A stretch of DNA of 64,000 nucleotides from DASVNK01 sp036383895. GTDB lineage: Bacteria; Verrucomicrobiota; Verrucomicrobiia; Limisphaerales; SXQI01. Within the stretch, counting starts at the first letter, position 1, and every line of letters starts with the position of its first letter. The notes beneath the pieces were generated by a model, which worked only from the letters and a program-made list of their open reading frames with translations, had not been told where the DNA came from and searched no databases. Positions 41,392 through 49,671 of the stretch are shown one piece after another. Where the stretch lies: positions 1 through 64,000 of the forward strand of contig DASVNK010000035.1 in NCBI GenBank assembly GCA_036383895.1. The letters run 5' to 3'. A program made the translations under genes and the position numbers.

Positions 41392-42189
41392 ATGTCGCGC
41401 GCGAAGATCATTCTCATTTTGGTTCTCGCGATCCTTCTCCTCCCTCTGCTGTTGTGGCCTTTCTTGAAGCCCGCGCCACCGGAATTCCTGAACAACAAAG
41501 CCCCTGCCTACCAAACATTACAGCGCGCCGCGAACAGCCTGGGGAATATCAACCCGAAACCATCCGCAGACGAACTCGCGGAGGACGCTGGCTCAAATGC
41601 CGCCGCCCTGAAAATCCTGCGCGAAGCTCTAAACCAGCCCTTCCAACTGCCCGAAGAGGCCTATAGCCAATCAACCATTGATAAAGTTATCGGCAACATC
41701 GGCTCATTCAAAACACTCGCCATCGTTCTAAAGAACGAAGGACTGGCTGCCGAGCAAAGAAACCAAACAACGAACGCCGTCGCGTCCTACCTCGACCTGA
41801 TCCGGTTCGGCCAAAAAATTGAATCCGGCTTGCTGATCTTCGCACTCATTGGTGTTTCCATTGAGCGCATGGGCGTGGAGGCACTAACCGCAATTGAATG
41901 GAAAATCGAACCGCCCTTGCGCGCACAAATTGCTGCCGAATTACGCTCCTTAAATTCCAAGCGCGTTCCTTTCCCGCAGATCGAGGAAGGCGAACGCTTC
42001 ATCCTCCGCCGCAGTTCTCCCACACCGATCCATTTTCTCATCCTCCGCCGCGCAGTCCGCCCCGCGATCGAAAAAGGCAAAGTAAAATACGACCAAGCCT
42101 CGAAAGATCTGGAAACCCTCGCCGCAAAGTTTGACCAACCCTCTGCCGCGAGCCGGGAGCCGCAACCAAACACGAAGAAGAACCAGTAA
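41392..42189 (+). CDS. Membrane-anchored protein, paralogue of the broken gene at 156-1541
   Basis: 265 residues from ATG at 41392. One N-terminal membrane helix follows a short basic start (MSRAKIILILVLAILLLPLL). The rest is helical and polar, with APAYQTLQRAANSLG, EGLAAEQRNQTTNAVASYLD, LLIFALIGVSIERMGVEALT and LRAQIAAELRSLNSK. This resembles the layout and some positions of the broken protein at 156-1541 (SQALQTGFALGQTLAREPLL, ELVRIACVSIQLVGMERV). The C terminus is rich in Pro, Gln, Asn and Lys. No motif for activity. I cannot name the family. The ABC-2-type gene follows 67 bases later. Confidence 0.65.
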   Translation: MSRAKIILILVLAILLLPLLLWPFLKPAPPEFLNNKAPAYQTLQRAANSLGNINPKPSADELAEDAGSNAAALKILREALNQPFQLPEEAYSQSTIDKVIGNIGSFKTLAIVLKNEGLAAEQRNQTTNAVASYLDLIRFGQKIESGLLIFALIGVSIERMGVEALTAIEWKIEPPLRAQIAAELRSLNSKRVPFPQIEEGERFILRRSSPTPIHFLILRRAVRPAIEKGKVKYDQASKDLETLAAKFDQPSAASREPQPNTKKNQ

Positions 42190-42256
42190 CGATTCGGTCG
42201 TTGCAAATCCCCCATAACGCACACAGCATCGCGCGGTCTAATTCCTTCAAGCCGTA

Positions 42257-43852
42257 ATGCTGTTGCCGGTCGTCCAACGCGAACTCCTGGTTTCCTCACG
42301 CCAGCGGATGACTTTCTACTGGCGCATGTTGAGCGCCGGCGTTCAGTTGCCCATCTTCGCCGCGCTCTACGGTCTTCACCTCGATAATCGCGCCTTCAGC
42401 GGCTCGCACATCCTTCTCGCCATGTCCACCTTCGTCTTTGTTGAAGCGATGCTGGCCGGCGTTCGATTCACCTCGGATTGCCTCAGCGAAGAAAAACGCG
42501 AAGGAACCCTCGGCCTCCTTTTCCTGACTGATCTTGGAGGACTCGATATTGTTCTCGGCAAAGTCGCTGCCCGCGCGCTCGGCGCGTTCTTCAACATTCT
42601 CGCGACCTTTCCGATCCTCGCGCTCAATTTGTTCATCGGAGGAGTCACTGGTGAACAAGTCGCCGCCATCTGCCTCACGCTGACGGTCAGCGTGCTCTTC
42701 TCTCTCGCCGCCGGCGCCTTGGTTTCCAGCCGCGGGGAAAGAGAGCGCAACGTTCTGCTCGGAACTTTTTTAATGCTCACCGGCATCACCTTTGCCCCGC
42801 TGCTCCTCAACGAATTCGCCGTCCGCATCGTCGGTTACTACGGCTTCGTCGATACTCTCGTGCACCTCTCGCCGTATCACGCCCTTATCGAAGCCCAACG
42901 AGGCTTCGTCCCGCAACTGAACCGCACCCTCGTCACCTTGCTGGCCCTCACCGCGGCCTTTCTTGCCTACGCCGCGTGGCGCATCCGCCATCGCTTCGGC
43001 GAACCCATCACCATTGCTGTTCCCGAGTCAATCGGCGTTAAGCTGCGAAGAATGCCACGCAGAATTTCAGGTTACGTCGGCAGCCCACTCGATTGGCTCG
43101 CTCAACAAAACCGCGTCCGAAAGTCTCGTCTGGTGATGTTCAGCCTGTTCCTCCTCTGCTTCGGTTTCTTCTGCCGAATTGTCTTCGAGGAAAATTTGAA
43201 CTGGGCCGTTCCCATCGTCTTCCTCGGCAGCTACGGCCTTCATCTCACCTACAAGTTTTTTCTCACTGCCGAAACCTGCCGCCAGCTCAACGAAGACCGC
43301 CGCTCGGGCGCGTTGGAACTGATTCTCGTTACTCCCGCCAAAGCAGCTCACCTCGTCCGCGCTCAACTCTCCGCCACCTGGCGTGCCTGGGTTCCCGTTG
43401 GCGTTTGCCTGGCGTTCATGAATTACCTTTGGTTGTCCCACCGCGAATTCGACCGCCAAGATGTTTTCCAAATCGCCCTCCCCATCACCATCATTCTCCT
43501 GATTACGGACACCATCATGCTCCCCTGGCGCGCCATCCTCGAAGCGATTCGCGGCGACCGCTACCCAGCCACCGTCTTTAAAGCATTCCTCCGCTCCATG
43601 GGTCCTCCCATCGCCGTGTTCGCTTTCCTCGTCGCCATCTCTATCGTCTCCAGCGAACGCGCCGCCGCCAACGTTTATGCGCTCTGGGCCTTCGCCACCG
43701 TCATCTTCAATCTCATGTTGATCTCCAACGCGAAAAAAGAACTCCAAAACTTCCGCCTGATCGCCTCCGGCGAAAAACTTGTCCGTCAGTCCCTCCGCCC
43801 AGCTTCCCTCAGGTCTCGCTTTCAACTCCCCGTGCCGATCCGGCGAATCTGA
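42257..43852 (+). CDS. ABC-2-type permease, second paralogue without an adjacent ATPase
   Basis: 531 residues, ATG at 42257, with 12 or so helices. Landmarks as in the gene at 35091-36623: LLPVVQRELLVSSRQRMTFY at the start, SDCLSEEKREGTLGLLFLTD, and LNEDRRSGALELILVTPAKA. No ATPase neighbour. The stop TGA lies directly against the stop of the convergent gene with no spacing (TGATCA at 43850-43855). The two permeases are in separate transcription units and may share an ATPase encoded elsewhere. Confidence 0.78.
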   Translation: MLLPVVQRELLVSSRQRMTFYWRMLSAGVQLPIFAALYGLHLDNRAFSGSHILLAMSTFVFVEAMLAGVRFTSDCLSEEKREGTLGLLFLTDLGGLDIVLGKVAARALGAFFNILATFPILALNLFIGGVTGEQVAAICLTLTVSVLFSLAAGALVSSRGERERNVLLGTFLMLTGITFAPLLLNEFAVRIVGYYGFVDTLVHLSPYHALIEAQRGFVPQLNRTLVTLLALTAAFLAYAAWRIRHRFGEPITIAVPESIGVKLRRMPRRISGYVGSPLDWLAQQNRVRKSRLVMFSLFLLCFGFFCRIVFEENLNWAVPIVFLGSYGLHLTYKFFLTAETCRQLNEDRRSGALELILVTPAKAAHLVRAQLSATWRAWVPVGVCLAFMNYLWLSHREFDRQDVFQIALPITIILLITDTIMLPWRAILEAIRGDRYPATVFKAFLRSMGPPIAVFAFLVAISIVSSERAAANVYALWAFATVIFNLMLISNAKKELQNFRLIASGEKLVRQSLRPASLRSRFQLPVPIRRI

Positions 43853-46800
43853 TCAAGGCACCGGCGCCACGCGGAAGAAACGATTCCCATCTGCAATCGC
43901 CGCTTCAAACGTCACGCTTTCACCCAACGCCACCTGCGGCTCGCTCGCCGCCTCCCAATCGTCTCCAGCCAAAACATCTGCCCCCTCGAGCACATAAGTC
44001 TTTCCGAAACTCGCCGCCGCGGTAATCACCAGCGTGCCTGCTTCCTCATCGCGCTCCATCATCAGCACCAATCTCGAACTTGCATCACTCGGATCACTCC
44101 CCGCGACAAACTCATTCCAATTACTCACCCCATCCGCATCCGCGTCCGCCGCCCAGCTATTCGTCAACCCGCCGAAATAAATCGTCTCCCAACCATCCTC
44201 CAACCCATCCGCATCGCTATCGACGGCCGCAAACCGGCTCACAAAAACATCCGACGAAATATTCAAATCATTCGTCGCCAGGTTCGCCGAGAAAGTATCG
44301 AACACCAGCACGTTGCCACTTGCCGAAATCGATGGATTCCCCAAACCAAACTCCGCCGGCTCACCCGCTGCATTCACCCCGGCTGCGCGGAACGTCTTCA
44401 ACACCGTGTCGTAGATATAAATCTTGTTGAAGGAGTGGTCGACCGATCCCACTAACGAATTCGTCGTCACCAGCGCCAAATACCGTCCGTCCGCGCTAAA
44501 CGTCGCATACCGAATCCGCCCGCCCACAGTCGTCCACTCAAACGGAATCTCCGAGTGGCTTCTATCCCGCGTGTTGAAAATCGCGTGCACAAAATTTGTC
44601 CCGTCGCGTCTCTGCCGATACGCAATCGCGCTCCCATTCAAACTCATTGCTAACGCATTCGCGTTCGTTGCGACCAGGTTCGTCGCTGACCCATCCAACG
44701 CGCGAATCTCCAATGTCGGTTGCGCTGCGGCCGGGAAGGGCACTTCTGTTAACAGCACCGTTTCATCCAGCGTAAACCAATCACTGATCAGATAAGTGCT
44801 CACGTTCGTCACAAACCGCCGTTCCTCCAAAAGGTGCAACGCCACCGATTGCGGCGTGTTTCTGGTCAGCAAATACTTCCCGTGTGGGCTAATCGCCAGT
44901 GGCTCACGTCCGATCGGAAACTGGCCGGCAGTCGCCGGCGGAGAATACTGTGCCGTGACGTTTGAATCTAAGTTATAAATGTAAATCGGGCTGCTCGTCG
45001 CAATATCTCGAAACACAAAGTGCCGCCCGTCTGGGCTCAGCAACATCGGCCCGCTCGTCCCCACCGGGCTCCCCGTCGGCAACACACTCACCAGCGTGTT
45101 CGAGCCCGTCGCACGCTCATAAACATACGCGCTCCGCTGCACCACATTTGTCACCATCTCAGATACGTAATACGCAATCCGCCCCGCATCCCGGCTCGCC
45201 CCCACGAACGTCACCGGCTCCGTCTGTTCCGAACCGTCCGGCAAAAAGCTGATCAACTCCGTCGTTCCCGCCACCCGATCCCGCAAAAACAAATCGCGCG
45301 CCTCATCCTCATCGCCCTCGACCAGGTCATCCGCGTCGCTTGAGAAAATCACAAATCGGCCATCCAGCGAAATCGCCTGGTGCTCCACAAAACTCTGCCC
45401 GGAAGCCGTCCCCGGCACCGACAGCGGATGCGGGCTCGACGCCAGCACTACCGCCCCCGTCGCATTATTCGGCACAATAAAAACGTCATTCGAAAACTCG
45501 TTATCATTCGTCACCAAATTCCCCGCGTAACTATGAAACCCGATCATCGACCCGTCTCCGCTGATCACCGGAAACAATGTATCCTCATCCGCCCCGCCCA
45601 CCTCCGGCCCCGCCGCCCGGCTCATCAAAACCACTTCCCCAGTCTCCCGATCGAATCGATACGTCTGGAACAATTCATCCGCAGGTGCCCCCGCCAAATT
45701 CGTCGCCGTGCTCGTAAAGACTACGTATCGCCCGTCCGCCGAAATCGCCGCATCCGTAGAGATCCCCGAAGCCGGCTGCCCGCCAGCGCTGCGCGAAACC
45801 AGGATGTTCGTCGTGCCCGCCAAATCCCTCAGATAGATCTGATTACTGCTCGCGTAAGCCACATAACTGCCATCGCCGCTCAATGCGAACTCCTCCACCG
45901 CAATTAATGTCGGCGTGAGTAGCTCGGTCCGCCCTCCTGTGGTCACATCGTAAACGTACAAGAACATCGCACCCACGGGCGGCGTCGTTCCCACCGGCAG
46001 AATGCTCGATGAAAGAAAAACCACCTTATCGCCATCGCGCGTCACCTCCGCACGCCCCACTAATGCCGCGCCACCGCCATTCGTCGACCGCGTCAGCCAC
46101 ACATTCGTTCCCCCCAACATGTCGCGCAGATAAATCTGCGGTGGCGGCACCGGCGTCGTCCCCGCCGGAGATCCCGCCACATGATTCGTCCCCGAACTCA
46201 CAAACGCCACGTATCGTCCTGCCCCGTCCGCCGACGCTGCGAAATTCCCAATCACTTCAGAAGCAAAAGGCACACTCGCGGCCGCAAGGTTGTTCGACTG
46301 CACGCTCACCAGTTCCACCCCGCCCTTCAGCGTCACCCGGTACAAGTCCACCGAGTTGTTCGTGTCCATCGAATATAAACTGGCGAGCGTTTCAAAAATA
46401 AGATTTGACCCATCCCAACTCACTGCAGCACCAGACGGCCCACCCAACACCCCTCCCTGGAGGTTTGTACTTAAGATCGAAATCTCGCCGGCAATTCGGT
46501 CGAATCTGAAGATATCGCTAACCCCATTCGTGTCCCCAGGCACCAGATCGCTTGCTTCGCTTTCGAAAATTACCACCCAGGCAGAAGGTGTCTCCGGAGG
46601 CCCATCATAAACTTGCGGCGTGAATGAATTCCCATTCCCTCCTCTCCCATTCCCGCCCATCGCCTTGCTTACCAGCGTTATCTCCCCCGTCTTATTATTT
46701 CGTAAAAAAACATCCAGGTGGAACCCATTATGATCATTCGTCACCAGCCCATTGCCGCTGCTCGTAAACACCGCCCAGTCCCCGTAATAATTAAACTCCA

Positions 46801-46939
46801 GCTCCCCGGAATCCCCAAAACTACTGGGCCGCGCATTCTGCGGTTTCGAGATCACTTCCAGCGACGTCTCCGCCCCCAAAAGTGTCGCACCAAAAACGAG
46901 CCCAAGTGCAGCGAAGCGAATCATGCGAAGCGTATTCAT
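43853..46939 (-). CDS. Secreted TolB/PD40-like beta-propeller protein with calcium-binding repeat
   Basis: 1028 residues from ATG at 46939, chosen because GGGA lies 5 bases upstream; signal peptide MNTLRMIRFAALGLVFGATL. Most of the protein is PD40-type blades, repeated as DSDG-like units (SPDGRHFVF, SLDGRFVIFSSDADD, SADGRYVVFTSTATN, SADGRYLALVTTNS). It ends with a TSP3-like acidic stretch (DSDADGLEDGWETIYFG, ADADADGVSNWNEFV, AGSDPSDASS) and the W/FFR module (GNRFFRVAPVP). Such proteins are usually exported; function unknown. Convergent to the ABC-2-type gene with zero spacing. Confidence 0.82.
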   Translation of the reverse strand: MNTLRMIRFAALGLVFGATLLGAETSLEVISKPQNARPSSFGDSGELEFNYYGDWAVFTSSGNGLVTNDHNGFHLDVFLRNNKTGEITLVSKAMGGNGRGGNGNSFTPQVYDGPPETPSAWVVIFESEASDLVPGDTNGVSDIFRFDRIAGEISILSTNLQGGVLGGPSGAAVSWDGSNLIFETLASLYSMDTNNSVDLYRVTLKGGVELVSVQSNNLAAASVPFASEVIGNFAASADGAGRYVAFVSSGTNHVAGSPAGTTPVPPPQIYLRDMLGGTNVWLTRSTNGGGAALVGRAEVTRDGDKVVFLSSSILPVGTTPPVGAMFLYVYDVTTGGRTELLTPTLIAVEEFALSGDGSYVAYASSNQIYLRDLAGTTNILVSRSAGGQPASGISTDAAISADGRYVVFTSTATNLAGAPADELFQTYRFDRETGEVVLMSRAAGPEVGGADEDTLFPVISGDGSMIGFHSYAGNLVTNDNEFSNDVFIVPNNATGAVVLASSPHPLSVPGTASGQSFVEHQAISLDGRFVIFSSDADDLVEGDEDEARDLFLRDRVAGTTELISFLPDGSEQTEPVTFVGASRDAGRIAYYVSEMVTNVVQRSAYVYERATGSNTLVSVLPTGSPVGTSGPMLLSPDGRHFVFRDIATSSPIYIYNLDSNVTAQYSPPATAGQFPIGREPLAISPHGKYLLTRNTPQSVALHLLEERRFVTNVSTYLISDWFTLDETVLLTEVPFPAAAQPTLEIRALDGSATNLVATNANALAMSLNGSAIAYRQRRDGTNFVHAIFNTRDRSHSEIPFEWTTVGGRIRYATFSADGRYLALVTTNSLVGSVDHSFNKIYIYDTVLKTFRAAGVNAAGEPAEFGLGNPSISASGNVLVFDTFSANLATNDLNISSDVFVSRFAAVDSDADGLEDGWETIYFGGLTNSWAADADADGVSNWNEFVAGSDPSDASSRLVLMMERDEEAGTLVITAAASFGKTYVLEGADVLAGDDWEAASEPQVALGESVTFEAAIADGNRFFRVAPVP

Positions 46940-47121
46940 AGCATTCCCAGTAATTTTGCCGGTGTGCCAAACCCTGACATTTTCAGCATCTAATAACAAG
47001 TCCCCGCGACATACGACACGCAGTCCAGATTTCACGACAAGCTGAACCAACCCCGTATTGACTCACGGCAAAATGTCCTCGCTTTTCCAGTGCCCATCCG
47101 CAACCCTCGAAGCTGATCCTA

Positions 47122-47988
47122 ATGAGCTCCAACCCAAATTCGGCAAACCCAGCCCAACCCACCACCCCTGAAACCGACGCGTTGCAATTCGACCGCGCCG
47201 AATTCACCAGCGCTTCGGCTCTCCAATGTTCCTTCTGTAAAGCGCCGGTCAGCGGCCAATTCTTCCAGGTCAACGGCCAAACGGCCTGTCCGACCTGCCG
47301 CCAGAATATCGACTCCGCCATATCCGGCGGATCCAAAATCGCCCGCAGCCTGCGCGCGCTCGTTGCTGGGCTCGGTGCCGCCGTTGCCGGCTTCCTTGCC
47401 TACTGGCTCATCCGCGTCCTCACCGGCTACGAATTCGCCCTCGTCGCCATCGCCATCGGGTTCATGGTCGGCGCTGCTGTCCGTTGGGGCGCGCAAAACC
47501 GCGGTGGGATATTCTATCAACTCATGGCCGTCGCCCTCACGTATCTCTCCATCGCCTCGAACTACACTCCCGACGTCCTCCAAGGCATGCGCCAGAATCA
47601 AGGCGGCCCCACCGAAGAAACTGCGCCGGCAAACATTGGCACCCCTCTCTCAGAACAAACCGCCGCACCCAACCCACCGGATTCCGCCGCAACATTCGAT
47701 TCCGCTTTCGCAAATCCATCCACCACTCGCTTAACTAACGCCGCTCCCGTCGCTATCGCCGATAACGAACCAGCCGATCCACCTCTTCCCACCTGGTTCC
47801 TCCTCCCATTCGCTTTCATCCTCTCCCTCGCCGTACCCTTCATGGGCGGCCTCAACATCATTGGCTGGCTCATCATTTTCTTCGGCCTCCTCCAAGCCTG
47901 GAGTATGAACAAGCGAGTTCCGATCCAAGTCGCCGGCCCCTTCGACGCCGGCACCGCTCCGCCCGCATCGCCCACGCTCCAAACTTAA
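47122..47988 (+). CDS. Zinc-ribbon membrane protein
   Basis: 288 residues. A four-cysteine zinc site is seen near the N terminus: CSFCKAPVSGQFFQVNG and CPTCRQNI (Cys-x2-Cys and Cys-x2-Cys). Two to three hydrophobic helices at about residues 75-115 and one near residues 230-260 (FLLPFAFILSLAVPFMGGLN) follow, with a Pro/Thr/Ala-rich linker between. It lies 10 bases before the M50 protease gene and the pair is probably cotranscribed. Possibly an accessory of the protease or an unrelated membrane protein. Confidence 0.72.
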   Translation: MSSNPNSANPAQPTTPETDALQFDRAEFTSASALQCSFCKAPVSGQFFQVNGQTACPTCRQNIDSAISGGSKIARSLRALVAGLGAAVAGFLAYWLIRVLTGYEFALVAIAIGFMVGAAVRWGAQNRGGIFYQLMAVALTYLSIASNYTPDVLQGMRQNQGGPTEETAPANIGTPLSEQTAAPNPPDSAATFDSAFANPSTTRLTNAAPVAIADNEPADPPLPTWFLLPFAFILSLAVPFMGGLNIIGWLIIFFGLLQAWSMNKRVPIQVAGPFDAGTAPPASPTLQT

Positions 47989-47998
47989 TCCCCGGCAG

Positions 47999-49051
47999 AT
48001 GACCTGCACCCAATGCAGCGCGGAAATCGCGCAAGGCCTCCTCGTCTGCCCCTCCTGCCACACTCTCGTTCACCGCGACGAACTCAAAACAATCGCCGCT
48101 GAAGCCGAAGCTGCCTCCGCCGCCGGAGCGCTGGCCGAATCCCTCAACGCCTGGCGTCGCGCCTTGCAACTCCTCCCGCCGCACTCCGCCCAACACGCAG
48201 CCATCCGCCAGAAAACCGATCAACTCGTCCGCCAAATCGATTCCGCTCCGCATTCCGCGAAGGCCGCTCCCAAACCTAAATGGGCCAGCGCCGCCGGAAC
48301 GCTCGGGGTCATCGGCCTCCTCCTCTGGAAATTCAAATTCATCCTCGTCTTCGCACTCACCAAAGCAAAACTCCTCCTCCTCGGCCTCACCAAAGCCAGC
48401 ACCTTCTTTTCCATGCTCCTCTCCCTCGGCCTCTACTGGAGCATCTGGGGATGGAAATTCGCCCTCGGCATTGTCCTCTCCATTTACGTTCACGAAATGG
48501 GCCACATCTGGATGCTTCGCCGCTATGGCATACCCGCCACCGCCCCCATGTTCATCCCCGGCCTCGGCGCCTTCATCCGCATGAAACAATACCCCGCCAG
48601 TCCGCACGAAGACGCCCGCGTGGGTCTCGCCGGCCCCGTCTGGGGACTCGGCGCCGCCGTCGCTTCCTGGCTCATCTTTCTTGGCACCGGCGCGCCCATC
48701 TTCGCGGCGATCGCCCGCTTCGGCGCCTGGGTGAACCTCTTCAACCTCCTCCCCATCTTCCAACTCGACGGCGGCCACGCCTTCCGCGCCCTCACCAAGA
48801 AGGAACGCGCCCTCATCGCCGCGCTCATGTTCGTCATGTGGATCACCACCCACGAAGGCCTCCTCCTCATCCTCGCCGCCGTCGCCGCTTTCCGCGCCTT
48901 TCAAAAAGACGCGCCCACCCAGCGCGACACCAAAATCCTCCTCCACTTCGCCTTCCTCATCATCACCCTCTCCCTCCTATCTAAACTGCCCGTCCCCCTA
49001 GAACCCAAGCCAGAAAAACAACCCCTCATCGCTAAACTCGCCAGTCCATAG
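47999..49051 (+). CDS. M50-type site-2 metalloprotease with N-terminal zinc ribbon
   Basis: 350 residues. It starts with CTQCSAEIAQGLLVCPSCHT (two CxxC pairs, zinc-ribbon), then helix-rich residues ~35-80, then membrane segments. The protease motif HEMGH is seen in SIYVHEMGHIWMLRRYGIPA, and the second metal-ligand motif in NLFNLLPIFQLDGGHAF. Between them GLAGPVWGLGAAVASWLIF is typical of site-2 proteases. These cleave membrane-embedded substrates such as anti-sigma factors. A zinc-ribbon front end is a less usual feature. No rseA-like or sigma gene is seen nearby. The zinc-ribbon partner is directly upstream. Confidence 0.85.
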   Translation: MTCTQCSAEIAQGLLVCPSCHTLVHRDELKTIAAEAEAASAAGALAESLNAWRRALQLLPPHSAQHAAIRQKTDQLVRQIDSAPHSAKAAPKPKWASAAGTLGVIGLLLWKFKFILVFALTKAKLLLLGLTKASTFFSMLLSLGLYWSIWGWKFALGIVLSIYVHEMGHIWMLRRYGIPATAPMFIPGLGAFIRMKQYPASPHEDARVGLAGPVWGLGAAVASWLIFLGTGAPIFAAIARFGAWVNLFNLLPIFQLDGGHAFRALTKKERALIAALMFVMWITTHEGLLLILAAVAAFRAFQKDAPTQRDTKILLHFAFLIITLSLLSKLPVPLEPKPEKQPLIAKLASP

Positions 49052-49064
49052 ATATGCTCCAGCT

Positions 49065-49379
49065 TCAGAGTTTCAAAACTCGAACGAGCGCGGCCTTTAA
49101 ATCCGCAAATTCGCCTTCCGTCAGCGCGCCCAACTTTGCTTCAAAACGCGGCAACGCCATCGGCTGAATTTGCTGCAAATGGAAAGCCCCTGGCTTTAGA
49201 AAAGGCTTCGGAATGTTCAACTCCCATCGGTTGCCACGAACCGCAGTCGTGTGAGGAACCACGACAATTAAGGCCAACTCATCGTCGCCGGGAAAGTCAC
49301 TCAGAATGACTGCCGGCCGGACCTTCGCCACCATCCCAAAATCAATTCGCCAAATCTCACCGGGCAGCGTTCTTTTCAT
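49065..49379 (-). CDS. MazF/PemK-type toxin
   Basis: 104 residues from ATG at 49379 (MKRTLPGEIWRIDFGMV...), chosen because the canonical toxin start is close to the GxIWxxDF motif; an ATG at 49397 is also in frame. KVRPAVILSD is the next family signature (mRPavVlS). It ends in a helical tail. MazF/PemK proteins are mRNA endonucleases that inhibit growth unless bound by antitoxin. Overlaps the antitoxin gene by 23 bases. Confidence 0.85.
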   Translation of the reverse strand: MKRTLPGEIWRIDFGMVAKVRPAVILSDFPGDDELALIVVVPHTTAVRGNRWELNIPKPFLKPGAFHLQQIQPMALPRFEAKLGALTEGEFADLKAALVRVLKL

Positions 49380-49545
49380 CTTCCGCTTCCATCGCATCCA
49401 GCATCTGGAATCTCTCTAAAGCAAGGCGATCGGAATCATCCAACACCGCCGCTTCCTGCTCCATCTGGAAAATGAGCCGCATAATTTCCCGCCGCTCCTC
49501 ATGGGAGAGCTTCGGAATTTCCTGCAGAATTTCGGCTTTGCTCAT
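49357..49545 (-). CDS. Antitoxin of the MazF/PemK pair
   Basis: 62 residues, ATG at 49545. Short and acidic with two helices (EILQEIPKLSHEERREIMRL, DRLALERFQMLDAMEAEDEK). The arrangement, antitoxin first with an overlap into the toxin, is standard for type II modules. No DNA-binding domain is clear; its fold may be a helical antitoxin of the kind paired with PemK-like toxins. Probably autoregulated. Confidence 0.75.
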   Translation of the reverse strand: MSKAEILQEIPKLSHEERREIMRLIFQMEQEAAVLDDSDRLALERFQMLDAMEAEDEKNAAR

Positions 49546-49671
49546 CGCACTGAATATTACTCACTTCATTCCCTCAAGCCAACCTTGGAATTACATACGC
49601 CATACGCACGTCCCTTCCACAGAACCATTGCGCAACCTCCCTTACTCGCGTTATAACCTTTCCCAAAGGTT

